Assembly: GCA_965230215.1 (NCBI GenBank)
Contig: CBDDKN010000004.1
Location: 124,001-188,000, forward strand
Direction: 5' to 3'
Source: RFSX01 sp965230215
Lineage (GTDB): Bacteria > Bacteroidota > Bacteroidia > Chitinophagales > Saprospiraceae
Length of the DNA: 64,000 nucleotides
A model generated the notes under the pieces. The model did not search any database, had not been told where the DNA came from, and saw nothing but the letters and a program-made list of their open reading frames with translations. The number at the start of each line of letters is the position of its first letter. The stretch's first letter is position 1. The position numbers and the translations under genes were made by a program. This document shows positions 36,576 through 46,474 of the stretch, piece by piece.

Positions 36576-37688
36576 ATGATAATTGGGGTTCCTAAGGAAA
36601 TAAAAAACAACGAAAACCGTGTTGCATTAACGCCAGCAGGTGCGAGTGCCTTGGTTGGAAGAGGTCATACAGTTTATGTGCAAAGTACTGCCGGAGAGGG
36701 GAGCGGATTTAGTGATGCGATGTATCGTGATGCAGGTGCAAAAATCAAAAAGGACATCGAGTCTACGTATAAGGTAGCTGAGATGATCATGAAAGTTAAG
36801 GAACCCATCAAGCCTGAATATAAATTGATCAAAAAAGATCAACTGGTATTTACATATTTCCATTTCGCTTCTTACAAACCATTGACAACAGCCATGATCA
36901 AAAGCCAGTCTGTATGTTTGGCTTATGAGACGGTTGAATTACCAGACAGATCTTTGCCTCTGTTGGTTCCTATGTCTGAAGTTGCCGGGCGTATGTCAGT
37001 ACAAGAAGGAGCTAAATATCTGGAGAAGCCGATGAAGGGTAGAGGAATTCTGCTTGGTGGTGTACCTGGTGTTCCTCCTGCAAAGGTTATGGTCATTGGT
37101 GGTGGAATCGTAGGTGCTGAGGCTGCACGTATGGCATCTGGACTTGGGGCTGATGTCACCATCCTTGATATCAATTTGGATCGTATGCGTTACCTGGAAG
37201 ATGTGATGCCCGCGAATGTGACTACAGTTTATTCAAATGAATATAATATCAGAGAACTTTCTACGCAGGCTGATTTGATTATCGGTGCTGTATTGATTCC
37301 TGGTGCAAAAGCGCCAAAGCTTATTACCAGAGAAATGTTGAAAGATATGAGGCCTGGAACAGTCATGGTTGATGTGGCTGTTGATCAAGGTGGATGTATT
37401 GAAACATGTAAGCCTACAACCCATGCAAAACCCATATTCATCATAGATGATGTGATTCATTACTGTGTTGCAAACATGCCAGGAGCTGTACCTTATACTT
37501 CTACATTGGCCTTAACGAATGCGACATTGAGATATGCAATGAAATTGGCGGATATGGGCTGGAAAGAAGCTTGCCGTCAGGATGCTTCATTGTGCAAGGG
37601 TCTGAATGTAGTTAATGGAAAGGTTGTGTACAAAGGTGTTGCAGATGCATTCAACCTCAAATACCACGAAGTTTCAACAGTACTCTAG
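36576..37688 (+). CDS. ald: Alanine dehydrogenase
   Basis: NAD-dependent L-alanine/pyruvate interconversion. 370 residues, the standard length. Visible are the N-terminal IGVPKEIKNNENRVALTPAG, substrate-site segments MKVKEP and YFHFA, the NAD motif VIGGGIVGAEAARMA, and VDVAVDQGGCIET. It lies 27 nt upstream of hutI; amino-acid catabolism is the shared theme. Confidence 0.96.
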   Translation: MIIGVPKEIKNNENRVALTPAGASALVGRGHTVYVQSTAGEGSGFSDAMYRDAGAKIKKDIESTYKVAEMIMKVKEPIKPEYKLIKKDQLVFTYFHFASYKPLTTAMIKSQSVCLAYETVELPDRSLPLLVPMSEVAGRMSVQEGAKYLEKPMKGRGILLGGVPGVPPAKVMVIGGGIVGAEAARMASGLGADVTILDINLDRMRYLEDVMPANVTTVYSNEYNIRELSTQADLIIGAVLIPGAKAPKLITREMLKDMRPGTVMVDVAVDQGGCIETCKPTTHAKPIFIIDDVIHYCVANMPGAVPYTSTLALTNATLRYAMKLADMGWKEACRQDASLCKGLNVVNGKVVYKGVADAFNLKYHEVSTVL

Positions 37689-37714
37689 TTTTACTAAAAA
37701 ATAACAGAATTCTA

Positions 37715-38959
37715 TTGACAGGTCAGTTTACTTTAATAGGTCCTTTCAAACAGTTGGTATGTCTCAGTGACTTACCCTTGAAGGGGGCTTTGTCTGACGA
37801 TAAGCTGGATGTTATTGAGAATGGCGCGATCTTACTTCGGGAAGATAGAATTCATAAGGTTTCTAGCTATGCAGGCTTGCTTTCTGAGGCCAAAGCATTA
37901 CAAGCTGAAATAATTGAGATAAGTGGTGATGCGGTATGTATGCCATCTTTTGTAGATGCACATACGCATATTTGTTTTGGCGGCTCAAGGGCTCGTGATT
38001 ATGCCATGCGCAATGCGGGTGTTTCATATCTTGATATCGCCAAAGCAGGTGGTGGTATTTGGGATACTGTACAGAAAACCAGGGCAGCATCTTCAAAGCT
38101 TTTACTGGATGGTGTTAAGGATAGGTTGGACCTTATGATTTCAAAGGGCATTACGACTGTGGAGGCCAAGAGCGGATATGGTCTTACAGTTGAAGATGAG
38201 ATCAAAATGTTGGAGGTCATCAAGAAGGCTGATTCAGAATGTCCTTCAGATGTGATATCTACTTGTCTTGCTGCGCACATCAAACCTAAAGACTTTGAAG
38301 GCAGTCATCAAGACTACCTGGAGCATATCGCGGTAAATTTATTTCCAGTTCTAAAAGAGAAGAAGCTTACCAATCGTATTGATGCTTTTGTTGAAGAAGA
38401 AGCATTTTCTTATGATATTACGAAAGCATATTTCCTTAAAGCCAAGGAAATGGGATTTGAATTGACTGTCCATGCCGATCAATTCAGTACTGGCGGTAGT
38501 GCTCTGGCTGTTGAAACCGGTGCATTGAGCGCTGATCATCTGGAGGCATCGACAGACAAGGAGGTTGCTTTGCTGGCGAAAAGCGATGTGATCGCTATGG
38601 CCTTACCAGGGGCTTCGATTGGATTAGGTTGTGATTTTACACCGGCCCGTAAATTGCTTGATGCTGGTGCTGCGCTTGCGATAGCATCCGACTGGAACCC
38701 AGGATCTGCTCCGATGGGGGACCTGATGGTGCAAGCATGTGTTCTGGCAACATTCCAGAAATTGAGCAATGCTGAAGTATTAGCTGGCATAACTTACAGA
38801 GCGGCTGCGGCCCTGCAGCTTCATGATAGGGGACGGATAAAGGAAGGATTATTGGCTGACTTCCTTGTTTATCAGACTTCAGATTTGAATGAAGTCTTTT
38901 ATCATCAAGGTATGTTGCTTCCTTCTCAGGTGTGGAAGTCGGGCAATCGCATTAAATAG
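37715..38959 (+). CDS. hutI: Imidazolonepropionase
   Basis: Third step of histidine degradation, hydrolysing imidazolonepropionate to formiminoglutamate. 414 residues of the amidohydrolase superfamily. Zinc ligands are in VDAHTHICFGG (H83, H85) and later HADQFS; the SKGITTVEAKSGYGL segment is typical. No ATG fits the start: the family N-terminus (LIGPF, LPLKGALSDDKL) points to TTG at 37715. Followed 8 nt later by hutU. Confidence 0.94.
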   Translation: MTGQFTLIGPFKQLVCLSDLPLKGALSDDKLDVIENGAILLREDRIHKVSSYAGLLSEAKALQAEIIEISGDAVCMPSFVDAHTHICFGGSRARDYAMRNAGVSYLDIAKAGGGIWDTVQKTRAASSKLLLDGVKDRLDLMISKGITTVEAKSGYGLTVEDEIKMLEVIKKADSECPSDVISTCLAAHIKPKDFEGSHQDYLEHIAVNLFPVLKEKKLTNRIDAFVEEEAFSYDITKAYFLKAKEMGFELTVHADQFSTGGSALAVETGALSADHLEASTDKEVALLAKSDVIAMALPGASIGLGCDFTPARKLLDAGAALAIASDWNPGSAPMGDLMVQACVLATFQKLSNAEVLAGITYRAAAALQLHDRGRIKEGLLADFLVYQTSDLNEVFYHQGMLLPSQVWKSGNRIK

Positions 38960-38966
38960 ATAACTT

Positions 38967-40988
38967 ATGATCGAGACAGATATAAACTTCAAAGAACACA
39001 TACGTCAGGGTATCCCGAGTAAATTGCCTGAGCCACGTATAATTCCTTCAGGAGCCAACAGAGCACCAAAAAGAAAGGATATTCTTTCAAAAGATGAGAA
39101 AAGTCTGGCGATACGCAATGCATTACGATATTTTCCAGAAGCCTGGCATGAAACACTTGCGCAGGAGTTTCTCGATGAGCTGAACGAGTGGGGCAGGATA
39201 TATATGTATAGGTTTATGCCTGACTATGAAATGTATGCCAGGCCAATCGATGAGTATCCAGCCAAATCACAAACCGCGGCAGCAATTATGCTGATGATTC
39301 AGAATAATCTTGACCCTGCTGTGGCACAACATCCTTATGAGCTTATCACCTATGGTGGAAACGGAAGTGTGTTCCAGAACTGGGCTCAATACTTGATTAC
39401 AATGCAGTATCTTTCCGAGATGTCCGAGGAGCAGACATTACATATGTATTCAGGACATCCTATGGGTTTGTTTCCTTCATCTCCGGAAGCACCTCGTGTA
39501 ATAGTTACAAATGGAATGATGATTCCCAATTATTCAAGCAAAGACGATTGGGAGAAATACAATGCACTTGGAGTTACGCAATATGGTCAAATGACGGCAG
39601 GTTCATACATGTATATAGGTCCACAAGGAATAGTACATGGTACAACAATTACCGTCATGAATGCTTTTCGAATGAAGCTGGAGAAAGGGGAGAGCCCAAA
39701 AGGTAAGATATTCCTGACAGCGGGACTGGGTGGCATGAGTGGTGCGCAACCAAAAGCCGGGAATATCGCTTCCTGCATTACCGTATGTGCTGAGGTGAAT
39801 GCCAGTGCAGCCAGGAAAAGACATGAACAAGGATGGGTGGATGAATTGATTTCTGACATGCATACTTTGATTGAACGTGTGCGATTGGCACGTATTAATG
39901 AGGAGGTCGTGTCCATCGCTTTTATCGGTAATGTGGTGGATGTATGGGAGCAATTTTATGAACATGATATTTTCGTGCATCTGGGATCTGATCAAACTTC
40001 TTTGCATAACCCATGGTCAGGTGGTTACTACCCGGTAGGCCTTTCATTCGACGAATCCAATGACTTGATTAAGAATGATCCAGAAGCATTTAAAAGACAT
40101 GTACAAGCTTCACTGATTAGACAGGCAGAGGCCATCAACAAGCACGTAGAAAAAGGTACCTATTTCTTTGATTATGGAAATGCATTTCTTTTGGAAGCTT
40201 CAAGAGCAGGAGCAGATATTATGGCGGATGATGGCAAGTCATTTAAGTATCCCTCATATGTACAGGATATATTAGGTCCAAAGTGTTTTGATTATGGTTT
40301 TGGCCCATTCAGATGGGTGTGCACTTCTGGTACTGACTCAGATCTGGAAAAGACAGATGCGATTGCTCTTGATGTTATGAAAAATATACTCAAAGACGCT
40401 CCTGAAGAGATCAGTCAGCAAATGCAAGATAATATCAAATGGATTGAGGATGCCAAGGAGAACAAGCTTGTAGTTGGCTCTAAAGCAAGAATTTTATATG
40501 CCGATGCAGAAGGCCGGCAAAAGATCGCGCTTGCTTTTAACGCGGCAGTTCGCACCGGGAGGCTCGATGCACCTGTAGTCCTTGGACGTGATCACCATGA
40601 TGTAAGTGGCACGGATTCACCATACAGAGAGACGAGTAATATATATGATGGCAGCAAGTACACAGCAGATATGGCTGTTCAGAATGTTATAGGTGATGCA
40701 TTCAGAGGGGCGAGTTGGGTATCATTGCATAATGGTGGTGGCGTTGGCTGGGGTGAAGTGATCAACGGGGGCTTCGGAATGGTTCTGGATGGAACTGAAG
40801 AGGTTGATGCACGTATCAAGAATATGCTGTTTTATGATGTAAACAATGGAATAGCGCGAAGAGCCTGGGCAAGGAATGCTGAAGCCCGCTTTGCTATTGA
40901 ACGGGAGATGCAGCGCAGTCCGCTCCTCAAAGTTACTTTAGCCAATGAAGTAGATGAGGCATTATTGGATAACTTAAATACAGACTAA
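38967..40988 (+). CDS. hutU: Urocanate hydratase, long form
   Basis: Second step of histidine degradation, with tightly bound NAD. 673 residues, about 120 longer than the classic ~555-residue enzyme; such long forms are known in Bacteroidota. The conserved core (YGGNGSVFQNWAQYLITMQYLS, LYMYSGHPMGLFPS-like segment, FLTAGLGGMSGAQPKA, QTSLHNPWSGGYYPVGL, NGGGVGWGEVINGGFGMVLDG) is intact. hutH and the formiminoglutamate genes are not in this window. Confidence 0.95.
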   Translation: MIETDINFKEHIRQGIPSKLPEPRIIPSGANRAPKRKDILSKDEKSLAIRNALRYFPEAWHETLAQEFLDELNEWGRIYMYRFMPDYEMYARPIDEYPAKSQTAAAIMLMIQNNLDPAVAQHPYELITYGGNGSVFQNWAQYLITMQYLSEMSEEQTLHMYSGHPMGLFPSSPEAPRVIVTNGMMIPNYSSKDDWEKYNALGVTQYGQMTAGSYMYIGPQGIVHGTTITVMNAFRMKLEKGESPKGKIFLTAGLGGMSGAQPKAGNIASCITVCAEVNASAARKRHEQGWVDELISDMHTLIERVRLARINEEVVSIAFIGNVVDVWEQFYEHDIFVHLGSDQTSLHNPWSGGYYPVGLSFDESNDLIKNDPEAFKRHVQASLIRQAEAINKHVEKGTYFFDYGNAFLLEASRAGADIMADDGKSFKYPSYVQDILGPKCFDYGFGPFRWVCTSGTDSDLEKTDAIALDVMKNILKDAPEEISQQMQDNIKWIEDAKENKLVVGSKARILYADAEGRQKIALAFNAAVRTGRLDAPVVLGRDHHDVSGTDSPYRETSNIYDGSKYTADMAVQNVIGDAFRGASWVSLHNGGGVGWGEVINGGFGMVLDGTEEVDARIKNMLFYDVNNGIARRAWARNAEARFAIEREMQRSPLLKVTLANEVDEALLDNLNTD

Positions 40989-40989
40989 G

Positions 40990-41421
40990 ATGAAATATTT
41001 CCTGATTTTAATGGGCAGCTTGAGTGTGTTGATAGCGTGTAACAACAGCGGTTCATCTGAGCCTTCTGTTCCGTACCATCATGTTGAGGAGGGAGAGCGA
41101 TTCCTGACTCCGGAATTTATTGACAGCCTTACGAAGAACAGGCAGCAACGTATGGTCGATCTCAGACGGGAGCTTGGATTTGAGTGTGTTGATTTAATGG
41201 ACAGGGATTATATCAATATGAAAATTAAAGTTTATCCCGACGGCAATTATGATGAGGTGACAGTGCTCGAAAAAGAGGGGGTCGATACACAAGCCATAGA
41301 AGAATGCATAAAGAAATATCTCTCTGATTATAAAATAAATCTGGGCATTCTGAGAGACTTACCCGATGCAAAAAAGAAAATGAATAAGCATCCCCACGTC
41401 TATACCTTGCTTATTTATTAG
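40990..41421 (+). CDS. Small lipoprotein of unknown function
   Basis: 143 residues with a lipoprotein signal (LSVLIAC, C17) starting one base after the hutU stop. After a Ser-rich stretch come a helical segment (LTPEFIDSLTKNRQQRMVDLRREL) and a region (INMKIKVYPDGNYDEVTVLEKEGVDTQAIEECI) faintly like a TonB_C domain. No family assigned. Its position between hutU and the TRAP genes may be chance. Confidence 0.65.
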   Translation: MKYFLILMGSLSVLIACNNSGSSEPSVPYHHVEEGERFLTPEFIDSLTKNRQQRMVDLRRELGFECVDLMDRDYINMKIKVYPDGNYDEVTVLEKEGVDTQAIEECIKKYLSDYKINLGILRDLPDAKKKMNKHPHVYTLLIY

Positions 41422-41498
41422 AAGCTGAAATGGTTGTTTTCAGGAATTAAGTCTGCTTTCAATCTTTGGGATGATATAAAGTTACCTGCAGTTTTTCC

Positions 41499-42074
41499 AT
41501 GAAAAAGAATATGCTTACATTCAAGTCGATGGAAAGGCTGATAGGCATATTGGAATCAATAAGCGAGAGAACGGGTGAGATCTTTTCTTGGGCTACCAGT
41601 TTTCTTGTATGGTTGATTTGTCTGGATGTATTGATGCGCTATGCTTTCAACTTTACCCTTATCTGGATAATTGAATTAGAGACCTACTTTTTTGCCCTTA
41701 TATTCATCATGGGGTCTGCATATGCATTCAAATATGATAAACACGTTAGGGTTGACTTATTTTATTCAAAATATAGTAAGGTAAAGAAAGCCTGGACTGA
41801 TTTGCTGGGTGGGATTTTCTTTCTGTTGCCCTGGACAGCTATGTCGGCCTATGTCTGCTTTTATTACTTTTTGAAATCATGGCACATTGGGGAGACGTCT
41901 TCTCAGCCCGGTGGACTTCCGGCTTTATATATTTTGAAGTTTGTATTATTCGCTGGCTTTTTGTTAATGGTGATTCAGGCTATTGCAAGTATTTTGAAAT
42001 CATTATTAGTAATTATGAGTTCAAAAACAGACATCAATGATACGTCAGTTCAAGATGCTAAAACGATGATCTAG
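41499..42074 (+). CDS. TRAP transporter small permease (DctQ family)
   Basis: 191 residues, four predicted membrane helices (about 31-47, 53-75, 99-120, 140-163). The segment WLICLDVLMRYAFNFTLIWIIELETYFFALIFIMGSAYAFKYDKHVRVDLFY is typical of DctQ. It works with the large permease and the binding protein encoded next to take up organic acids using a Na+ gradient. Stop and the next GTG start are 2 nt apart. Confidence 0.92.
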   Translation: MKKNMLTFKSMERLIGILESISERTGEIFSWATSFLVWLICLDVLMRYAFNFTLIWIIELETYFFALIFIMGSAYAFKYDKHVRVDLFYSKYSKVKKAWTDLLGGIFFLLPWTAMSAYVCFYYFLKSWHIGETSSQPGGLPALYILKFVLFAGFLLMVIQAIASILKSLLVIMSSKTDINDTSVQDAKTMI

Positions 42075-42076
42075 GA

Positions 42077-43420
42077 GTGGGTATACTGGCGATCATATTA
42101 TTTGTATTAATTTTTGTTCTTATTCTTCGCGGATATCCTGTCGCATTTACGCTTGCAGGTGTGTCGGTTTTGTTTGCCATATTTATCTGCATTCTGTTTC
42201 CTGATGTCATGCGATTTGAAGATTTCAAACTATTGCCATCTCGGTTCATGGGCACCATAAATAATTATGTGTTGATGGCTGTTCCTCTGTTTATATACAT
42301 GGGTATCATGCTTGAAAAATCAGGTATGGCGGAATCCTTACTTGAAACAATGGCAATTTTATTTGGAAGTTTTAAGGGAGGGCTTGGAGTGTCAGTCATT
42401 GTTGTAGGGGCTTTGTTGGCTGCGTCAACAGGAATTGTAGGTGCGACTGTGGTAACAATGGGCTTGATCAGTTTGCCTACCATGCTTAAGCGTGGATACC
42501 GCAAAGAATTAGCTACCGGTATTGTATCATCGTCCGGGACATTAGGGCAGATTATTCCACCATCGGTTGTTTTGGTATTATTGGCAGATACCATTAGCAG
42601 TAGTTCAAGATCCGGTACCCAAGTAGATGTTGGATCCATGTTTCAAGCTGCTGTTTTGCCGGGTATACTATTGGTCCTTGCTTATATAGCCTATGTTGTT
42701 GTTGTCAGCAGGATGAAGCCGGAATGGGCACCGGCTATTCCCAAAGAAGAAATTGCCGCTTTCAGGAAGAAGGGATTTGCGATGCGTTTGTTGAAAGTAT
42801 TTGTCTTGCCATTAATGTTAATGGTGGCCGTGCTAGGATCTATTTTAATGGGCTTGGCTTCGCCTACAGAAGCTGCAGCTGTTGGCGCTCTGGGTGCAAC
42901 CATATTGACAATCATTCAGGGCAGATTTAATCTGGATATTCTTAAGCAGGTTATGCGTGAGACGACGCATCTCACTTCTATGGTATTCTTCATTTTGCTT
43001 GGAGCCACCACTTTTACGCTGGTGTTCAGGACGCTTGGAGGTGATGATTATCTTGTAGATTTAATTACGCAGGCCGAGTTGGGGCCTATGGTGTTTTTGA
43101 CTATCGTTATGTTCACCTTATTCATTGCTGGTTTTTTCATTGACTTCATTGAAATCATATTTATTATTGTTCCTGTAGTGACACCGATATTTAATGTGTT
43201 GGAGGTGGATATGTTGTGGGTTGGAATATTGATGGCCTTGAATCTTCAGACTTCCTTTCTGACACCGCCATTTGGATTTTCATTATTTTACCTAAAGGGT
43301 GTGGCTCCTGATGGAATAACTACCGGGCATTTGTATAGAGGTATTGTACCCTTTATTCTTATTCAAATATTGCTCATTGCAACCGTTATTTTATTTCCAG
43401 AACTCTTGTACATCTTTTAA
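42077..43420 (+). CDS. TRAP transporter large permease (DctM family)
   Basis: 447 residues, GTG start, about 11-12 membrane helices. Conserved DctM segments include GIVGATVVTMGLISLPTML, GTLGQIIPPSVVLVLL, GLASPTEAAAVGALGA and FIDFIEIIFIIVPVV. The Gly-Thr and Pro-rich loops are the predicted substrate/sodium sites. Middle gene of a three-gene TRAP operon, with 2-nt gaps on both sides. Confidence 0.95.
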   Translation: MGILAIILFVLIFVLILRGYPVAFTLAGVSVLFAIFICILFPDVMRFEDFKLLPSRFMGTINNYVLMAVPLFIYMGIMLEKSGMAESLLETMAILFGSFKGGLGVSVIVVGALLAASTGIVGATVVTMGLISLPTMLKRGYRKELATGIVSSSGTLGQIIPPSVVLVLLADTISSSSRSGTQVDVGSMFQAAVLPGILLVLAYIAYVVVVSRMKPEWAPAIPKEEIAAFRKKGFAMRLLKVFVLPLMLMVAVLGSILMGLASPTEAAAVGALGATILTIIQGRFNLDILKQVMRETTHLTSMVFFILLGATTFTLVFRTLGGDDYLVDLITQAELGPMVFLTIVMFTLFIAGFFIDFIEIIFIIVPVVTPIFNVLEVDMLWVGILMALNLQTSFLTPPFGFSLFYLKGVAPDGITTGHLYRGIVPFILIQILLIATVILFPELLYIF

Positions 43421-43422
43421 CT

Positions 43423-44544
43423 ATGAAAAGGAAGAAATTTATAAAAACGACATTAGCGGCAGGAGCTGCTTTGGCAGGTGGTGCTACAGGCTTTTCGTCT
43501 TGTAAGTTAAAGACGACTGCAGCAGAAGAGTCTTTGCATTTTAATTTTAACCAAGAGTTTAAATGGAGAATGGTATCAGTGTGGCCAAAGAACTTTCCTG
43601 TTTTTGGAGAGGGTGACACATTGTTTATTGAATTGGTGAGACGCATGTCAGGTGGTCGGCTGGACATTAAACTATTTGCAAAGGGTGAGTTGGTTCCTGC
43701 GCTTGAGTCTTTTGATGCTGTACAGGATGGAACGGCCGACATTGGTAGTGGTTGTGCATATTATTGGATAGGGAAGGCACCGGCTTCAGCTTTCTTTGCT
43801 ACATCTCCTTTTGGCATGAATGCCCAGCAACACCAGGCTTGGCTGATAGCCGGCGGAGGTCTAGAGTTATGGAAGGAAATATATGCCGAATTCAATTTGC
43901 TACCCATGGTGTCCGGGAGTACGGGTGTACAGATGGGAGGATGGTTTAATAAGGAAATCAATTCGGTTGATGACTTGAGAGGACTTAAGATGCGCATTCC
44001 CGGAATAGGAGGGAAGGCCTTGGAGAAAGCTGGTGGAGCGGCCATGAATGTTCCAGGAGGGGAGATTTATACAAATCTGGAGAGAGGTGTTATAGATGCT
44101 ACAGAGTGGGTTGGTCCTTATCATGATTATAAAATGGGTTTTCCTAAGGTGGCTAAATACTACTACACGCCTGGATGGCATGAGCCAGGGACACAGCTTG
44201 AGTTTTTTATAAATACCAAGGCTTACAATGAGCTTCCAGGAGACTTACAGGAGATTTTGCATTCTGCTGCAGCCCGTGTTCAGTCATGGATGCTTGCGGA
44301 GCTGGATGTCAAGAATGCAGAATATCTGGAGATTATAAAAAACGGTGATACAGAGATCAGAACATTTTCAAGAGATGTGATGGCGGAGTTGAAGAATTAC
44401 ACACTAGAGTCCATAGAGGAACTCGTATCCAAAGATGAAGGCGCGCGCAAGGTGGCTGATAGTTATTATGCTTTTAAGGATAAACTAAAGGGCTGGACGG
44501 ATTTGACCGAGAAAGTTTATTATAACACCATTCAGGAAATCTAA
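43423..44544 (+). CDS. TRAP transporter substrate-binding protein (DctP/TakP-like)
   Basis: 373 residues. The leader (MKRKKFIKTTLAAGAAL) ends in a lipobox-like GFSSC (C27), so it is probably a periplasmic lipoprotein; the KRKKF start lacks a true twin arginine. The mature part matches the DctP family, with the TakP-like hallmark GLKMRIPGIGGKALEKAGG and ATEWVGPYHDYKMGF. TakP binds 2-oxo monocarboxylates as sodium complexes, so a keto or hydroxy acid is a plausible ligand; urocanate is another in this context. Overlaps the BASS gene start by one base. Confidence 0.92.
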   Translation: MKRKKFIKTTLAAGAALAGGATGFSSCKLKTTAAEESLHFNFNQEFKWRMVSVWPKNFPVFGEGDTLFIELVRRMSGGRLDIKLFAKGELVPALESFDAVQDGTADIGSGCAYYWIGKAPASAFFATSPFGMNAQQHQAWLIAGGGLELWKEIYAEFNLLPMVSGSTGVQMGGWFNKEINSVDDLRGLKMRIPGIGGKALEKAGGAAMNVPGGEIYTNLERGVIDATEWVGPYHDYKMGFPKVAKYYYTPGWHEPGTQLEFFINTKAYNELPGDLQEILHSAAARVQSWMLAELDVKNAEYLEIIKNGDTEIRTFSRDVMAELKNYTLESIEELVSKDEGARKVADSYYAFKDKLKGWTDLTEKVYYNTIQEI

Positions 44545-45440
44545 TGGAGAACATTGATGATATCGTTCTGAATTTTGACGAGGCCTCCCTTTTTATATTG
44601 AATGTGGTCCTCGCCTTCATTATGTTTGGCATTGCGCTGGACTTGAAATTTCAAAATTTTAAACTTGTATTTCGTCATCCTGGAAATCTGTTGGTTGGGC
44701 TTTCGAGTCAGCTGCTACTGTTACCATTCCTGACATATCTTTTAATAGAATTGTTAGATCCAATGCCAAGTATGGCTCTGGGTATGATCATGGTTGCTTC
44801 ATGCCCTGGTGGTAATGTTTCAAATTTCATGAGTGCCATGGCCAAGGCCAATGTGGAACTATCCATTGTGATGACTGTGATTACCAGTTTGTGCGCTTTG
44901 TTTTTCACCCCATTCAATTTATCCTTTTATGGTTTGATGTATGAGCCTACCCGGGAGATATTGATAAAGGTGCATTTGGATTGGCTTGAAATAGTGAAGA
45001 CCATTTCTCTAATCATTGTTATTCCAATTTGTTTGGGGAAATTATTCAGTCATTATCTGCCTGTAGTTGCTGAGAGGGTAAAGAAGCCATTCAGGAACCT
45101 GTCTATGCTGGCCTTTTTAATGATCATTGTATTTGCCTTAATGGCTAACGGGACATATTTTATGCAGTATATAGGCATGGTCTTCTTATTGGTTTTGCTT
45201 CATAATGCATTGGCCATACTGACGGGATTCTCCTGGGCTAGATTATTTGGTTTGGATGGTCCATCTGTCAAAAGCATAACCATTGAGACAGGAATCCAAA
45301 ATTCCGGATTGGGCTTGTTGCTTATATTTGCTTTCTTTTCAGGACTAGGCGGTATGGCTGTTGTGGCAGCATGGTGGGGTATATGGCATATCATATCTGG
45401 TTTTGGAATAGCGGCCATCCTTAAATCAAAGTTGAATTGA
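44544..45440 (+). CDS. BASS-family sodium-dependent organic anion symporter
   Basis: 298 residues, about nine to ten membrane helices. The bile-acid:sodium symporter pattern is seen in MIMVASCPGGNVSNFMSAMAKANVELS and ITIETGIQNSGLGLLLI, which carry the sodium-site residues. The single-nucleotide overlap with the TRAP binding protein (TAATG) suggests a common transcript, so two sodium-linked organic-anion carriers are made together. Substrate unknown. Confidence 0.9.
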   Translation: MENIDDIVLNFDEASLFILNVVLAFIMFGIALDLKFQNFKLVFRHPGNLLVGLSSQLLLLPFLTYLLIELLDPMPSMALGMIMVASCPGGNVSNFMSAMAKANVELSIVMTVITSLCALFFTPFNLSFYGLMYEPTREILIKVHLDWLEIVKTISLIIVIPICLGKLFSHYLPVVAERVKKPFRNLSMLAFLMIIVFALMANGTYFMQYIGMVFLLVLLHNALAILTGFSWARLFGLDGPSVKSITIETGIQNSGLGLLLIFAFFSGLGGMAVVAAWWGIWHIISGFGIAAILKSKLN

Positions 45441-46474
45441 AGAATCTATATTATTACTTTGTAAGATTTCTCGCCCGCATCGCGGTAATAAATTTTTATT
45501 CAAAAATTGAGATCAATGGTCAGGAGAATATTCCCGAAGATTCTTCCAATCTCATATTTGCACCCAATCATCAGAGCGCTTTTTTAGATGCGGTTCTGGT
45601 TGCTGTTTATTCAAGTAAGCCAATTCATTTTTTGACGCGAGCTGATGTTTTTACTTTTCCATTTAAATATCTGCTCTATTCATTGAACATGATGCCGGTC
45701 TACAGAATCAGAGATGGGTACAAGACGCTGTCAAGAAATGAAGCCATTTTTGAGACATGTAAAGCCTTGCTTCAGGGCGGTAAGCCTGTTTTATTATTTC
45801 CAGAGGCTTCGCAGTCACTGGTGTATTATTTAAGGCCACTTACCAGAGGCTTGTCACGTATTGCTTATTTGTCACAGCAATCCTTTGACAAACCCATTTA
45901 CATTATACCGGTAGGAATCAATTATTTCGAGCAATTTAAGTCTGGAGGAAAACTGACTTTGAATTTTGGTAAAGCCATCAATGTGCAGGAAGAGATATTG
46001 GGTGTAGACAATAAGGTGCTGGCAAATAATAAAATTAGAGACACAACATCAAGTCATTTGAAAGAGGTCATGTTGATTCCAGATGATTCGGAGACATATG
46101 ATCAGCAATTGGAATTTCTTAATGCTAACTATTATGATTTCAATTTTGATAAATTGAAAAATAAAATCCAAGCGGGAGAAAGAGCTGAGATAACTTCGCC
46201 ATCTGTATTGGTCCGGCTGATGACAGTTTTGTTATTTATACCTAATTCTATATTCTATCTCTTTGATTTTCTGATAGTTAAGCTCTTTGTAAAGGATCCA
46301 ACGTTTATTGCATCCATCAGTGTTTCATTGCTCATGTTTGTATGGCCATTGTACTTAATCTTAGTTTTTATTTTGGGAAGTGTATTTTTTGGCAAATTAT
46401 CTGGCGTTATGATTTTGGCAATTATCCTTATCTCACATCAGATATATCTTCGACTTAAGTCCAAATATCTTTAA
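45437..46474 (+). CDS. PlsC-like acyltransferase with C-terminal membrane segments
   Basis: 345 residues from a TTG start that overlaps the previous stop by 4 nt; no closer ATG is available. The acyltransferase motif is NHQSAFLD, with one more residue between His and Asp (H45, D51) than the classic NHxxxxD, and the second motif is FPEASQS rather than FPEGT. Both deviations recur in a Bacteroidota subgroup. Two membrane helices close to the C-terminus (about 265-330) are additional. Probably acylates glycerol-3-phosphate or lysolipid. Confidence 0.85.
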   Translation: MKNLYYYFVRFLARIAVINFYSKIEINGQENIPEDSSNLIFAPNHQSAFLDAVLVAVYSSKPIHFLTRADVFTFPFKYLLYSLNMMPVYRIRDGYKTLSRNEAIFETCKALLQGGKPVLLFPEASQSLVYYLRPLTRGLSRIAYLSQQSFDKPIYIIPVGINYFEQFKSGGKLTLNFGKAINVQEEILGVDNKVLANNKIRDTTSSHLKEVMLIPDDSETYDQQLEFLNANYYDFNFDKLKNKIQAGERAEITSPSVLVRLMTVLLFIPNSIFYLFDFLIVKLFVKDPTFIASISVSLLMFVWPLYLILVFILGSVFFGKLSGVMILAIILISHQIYLRLKSKYL

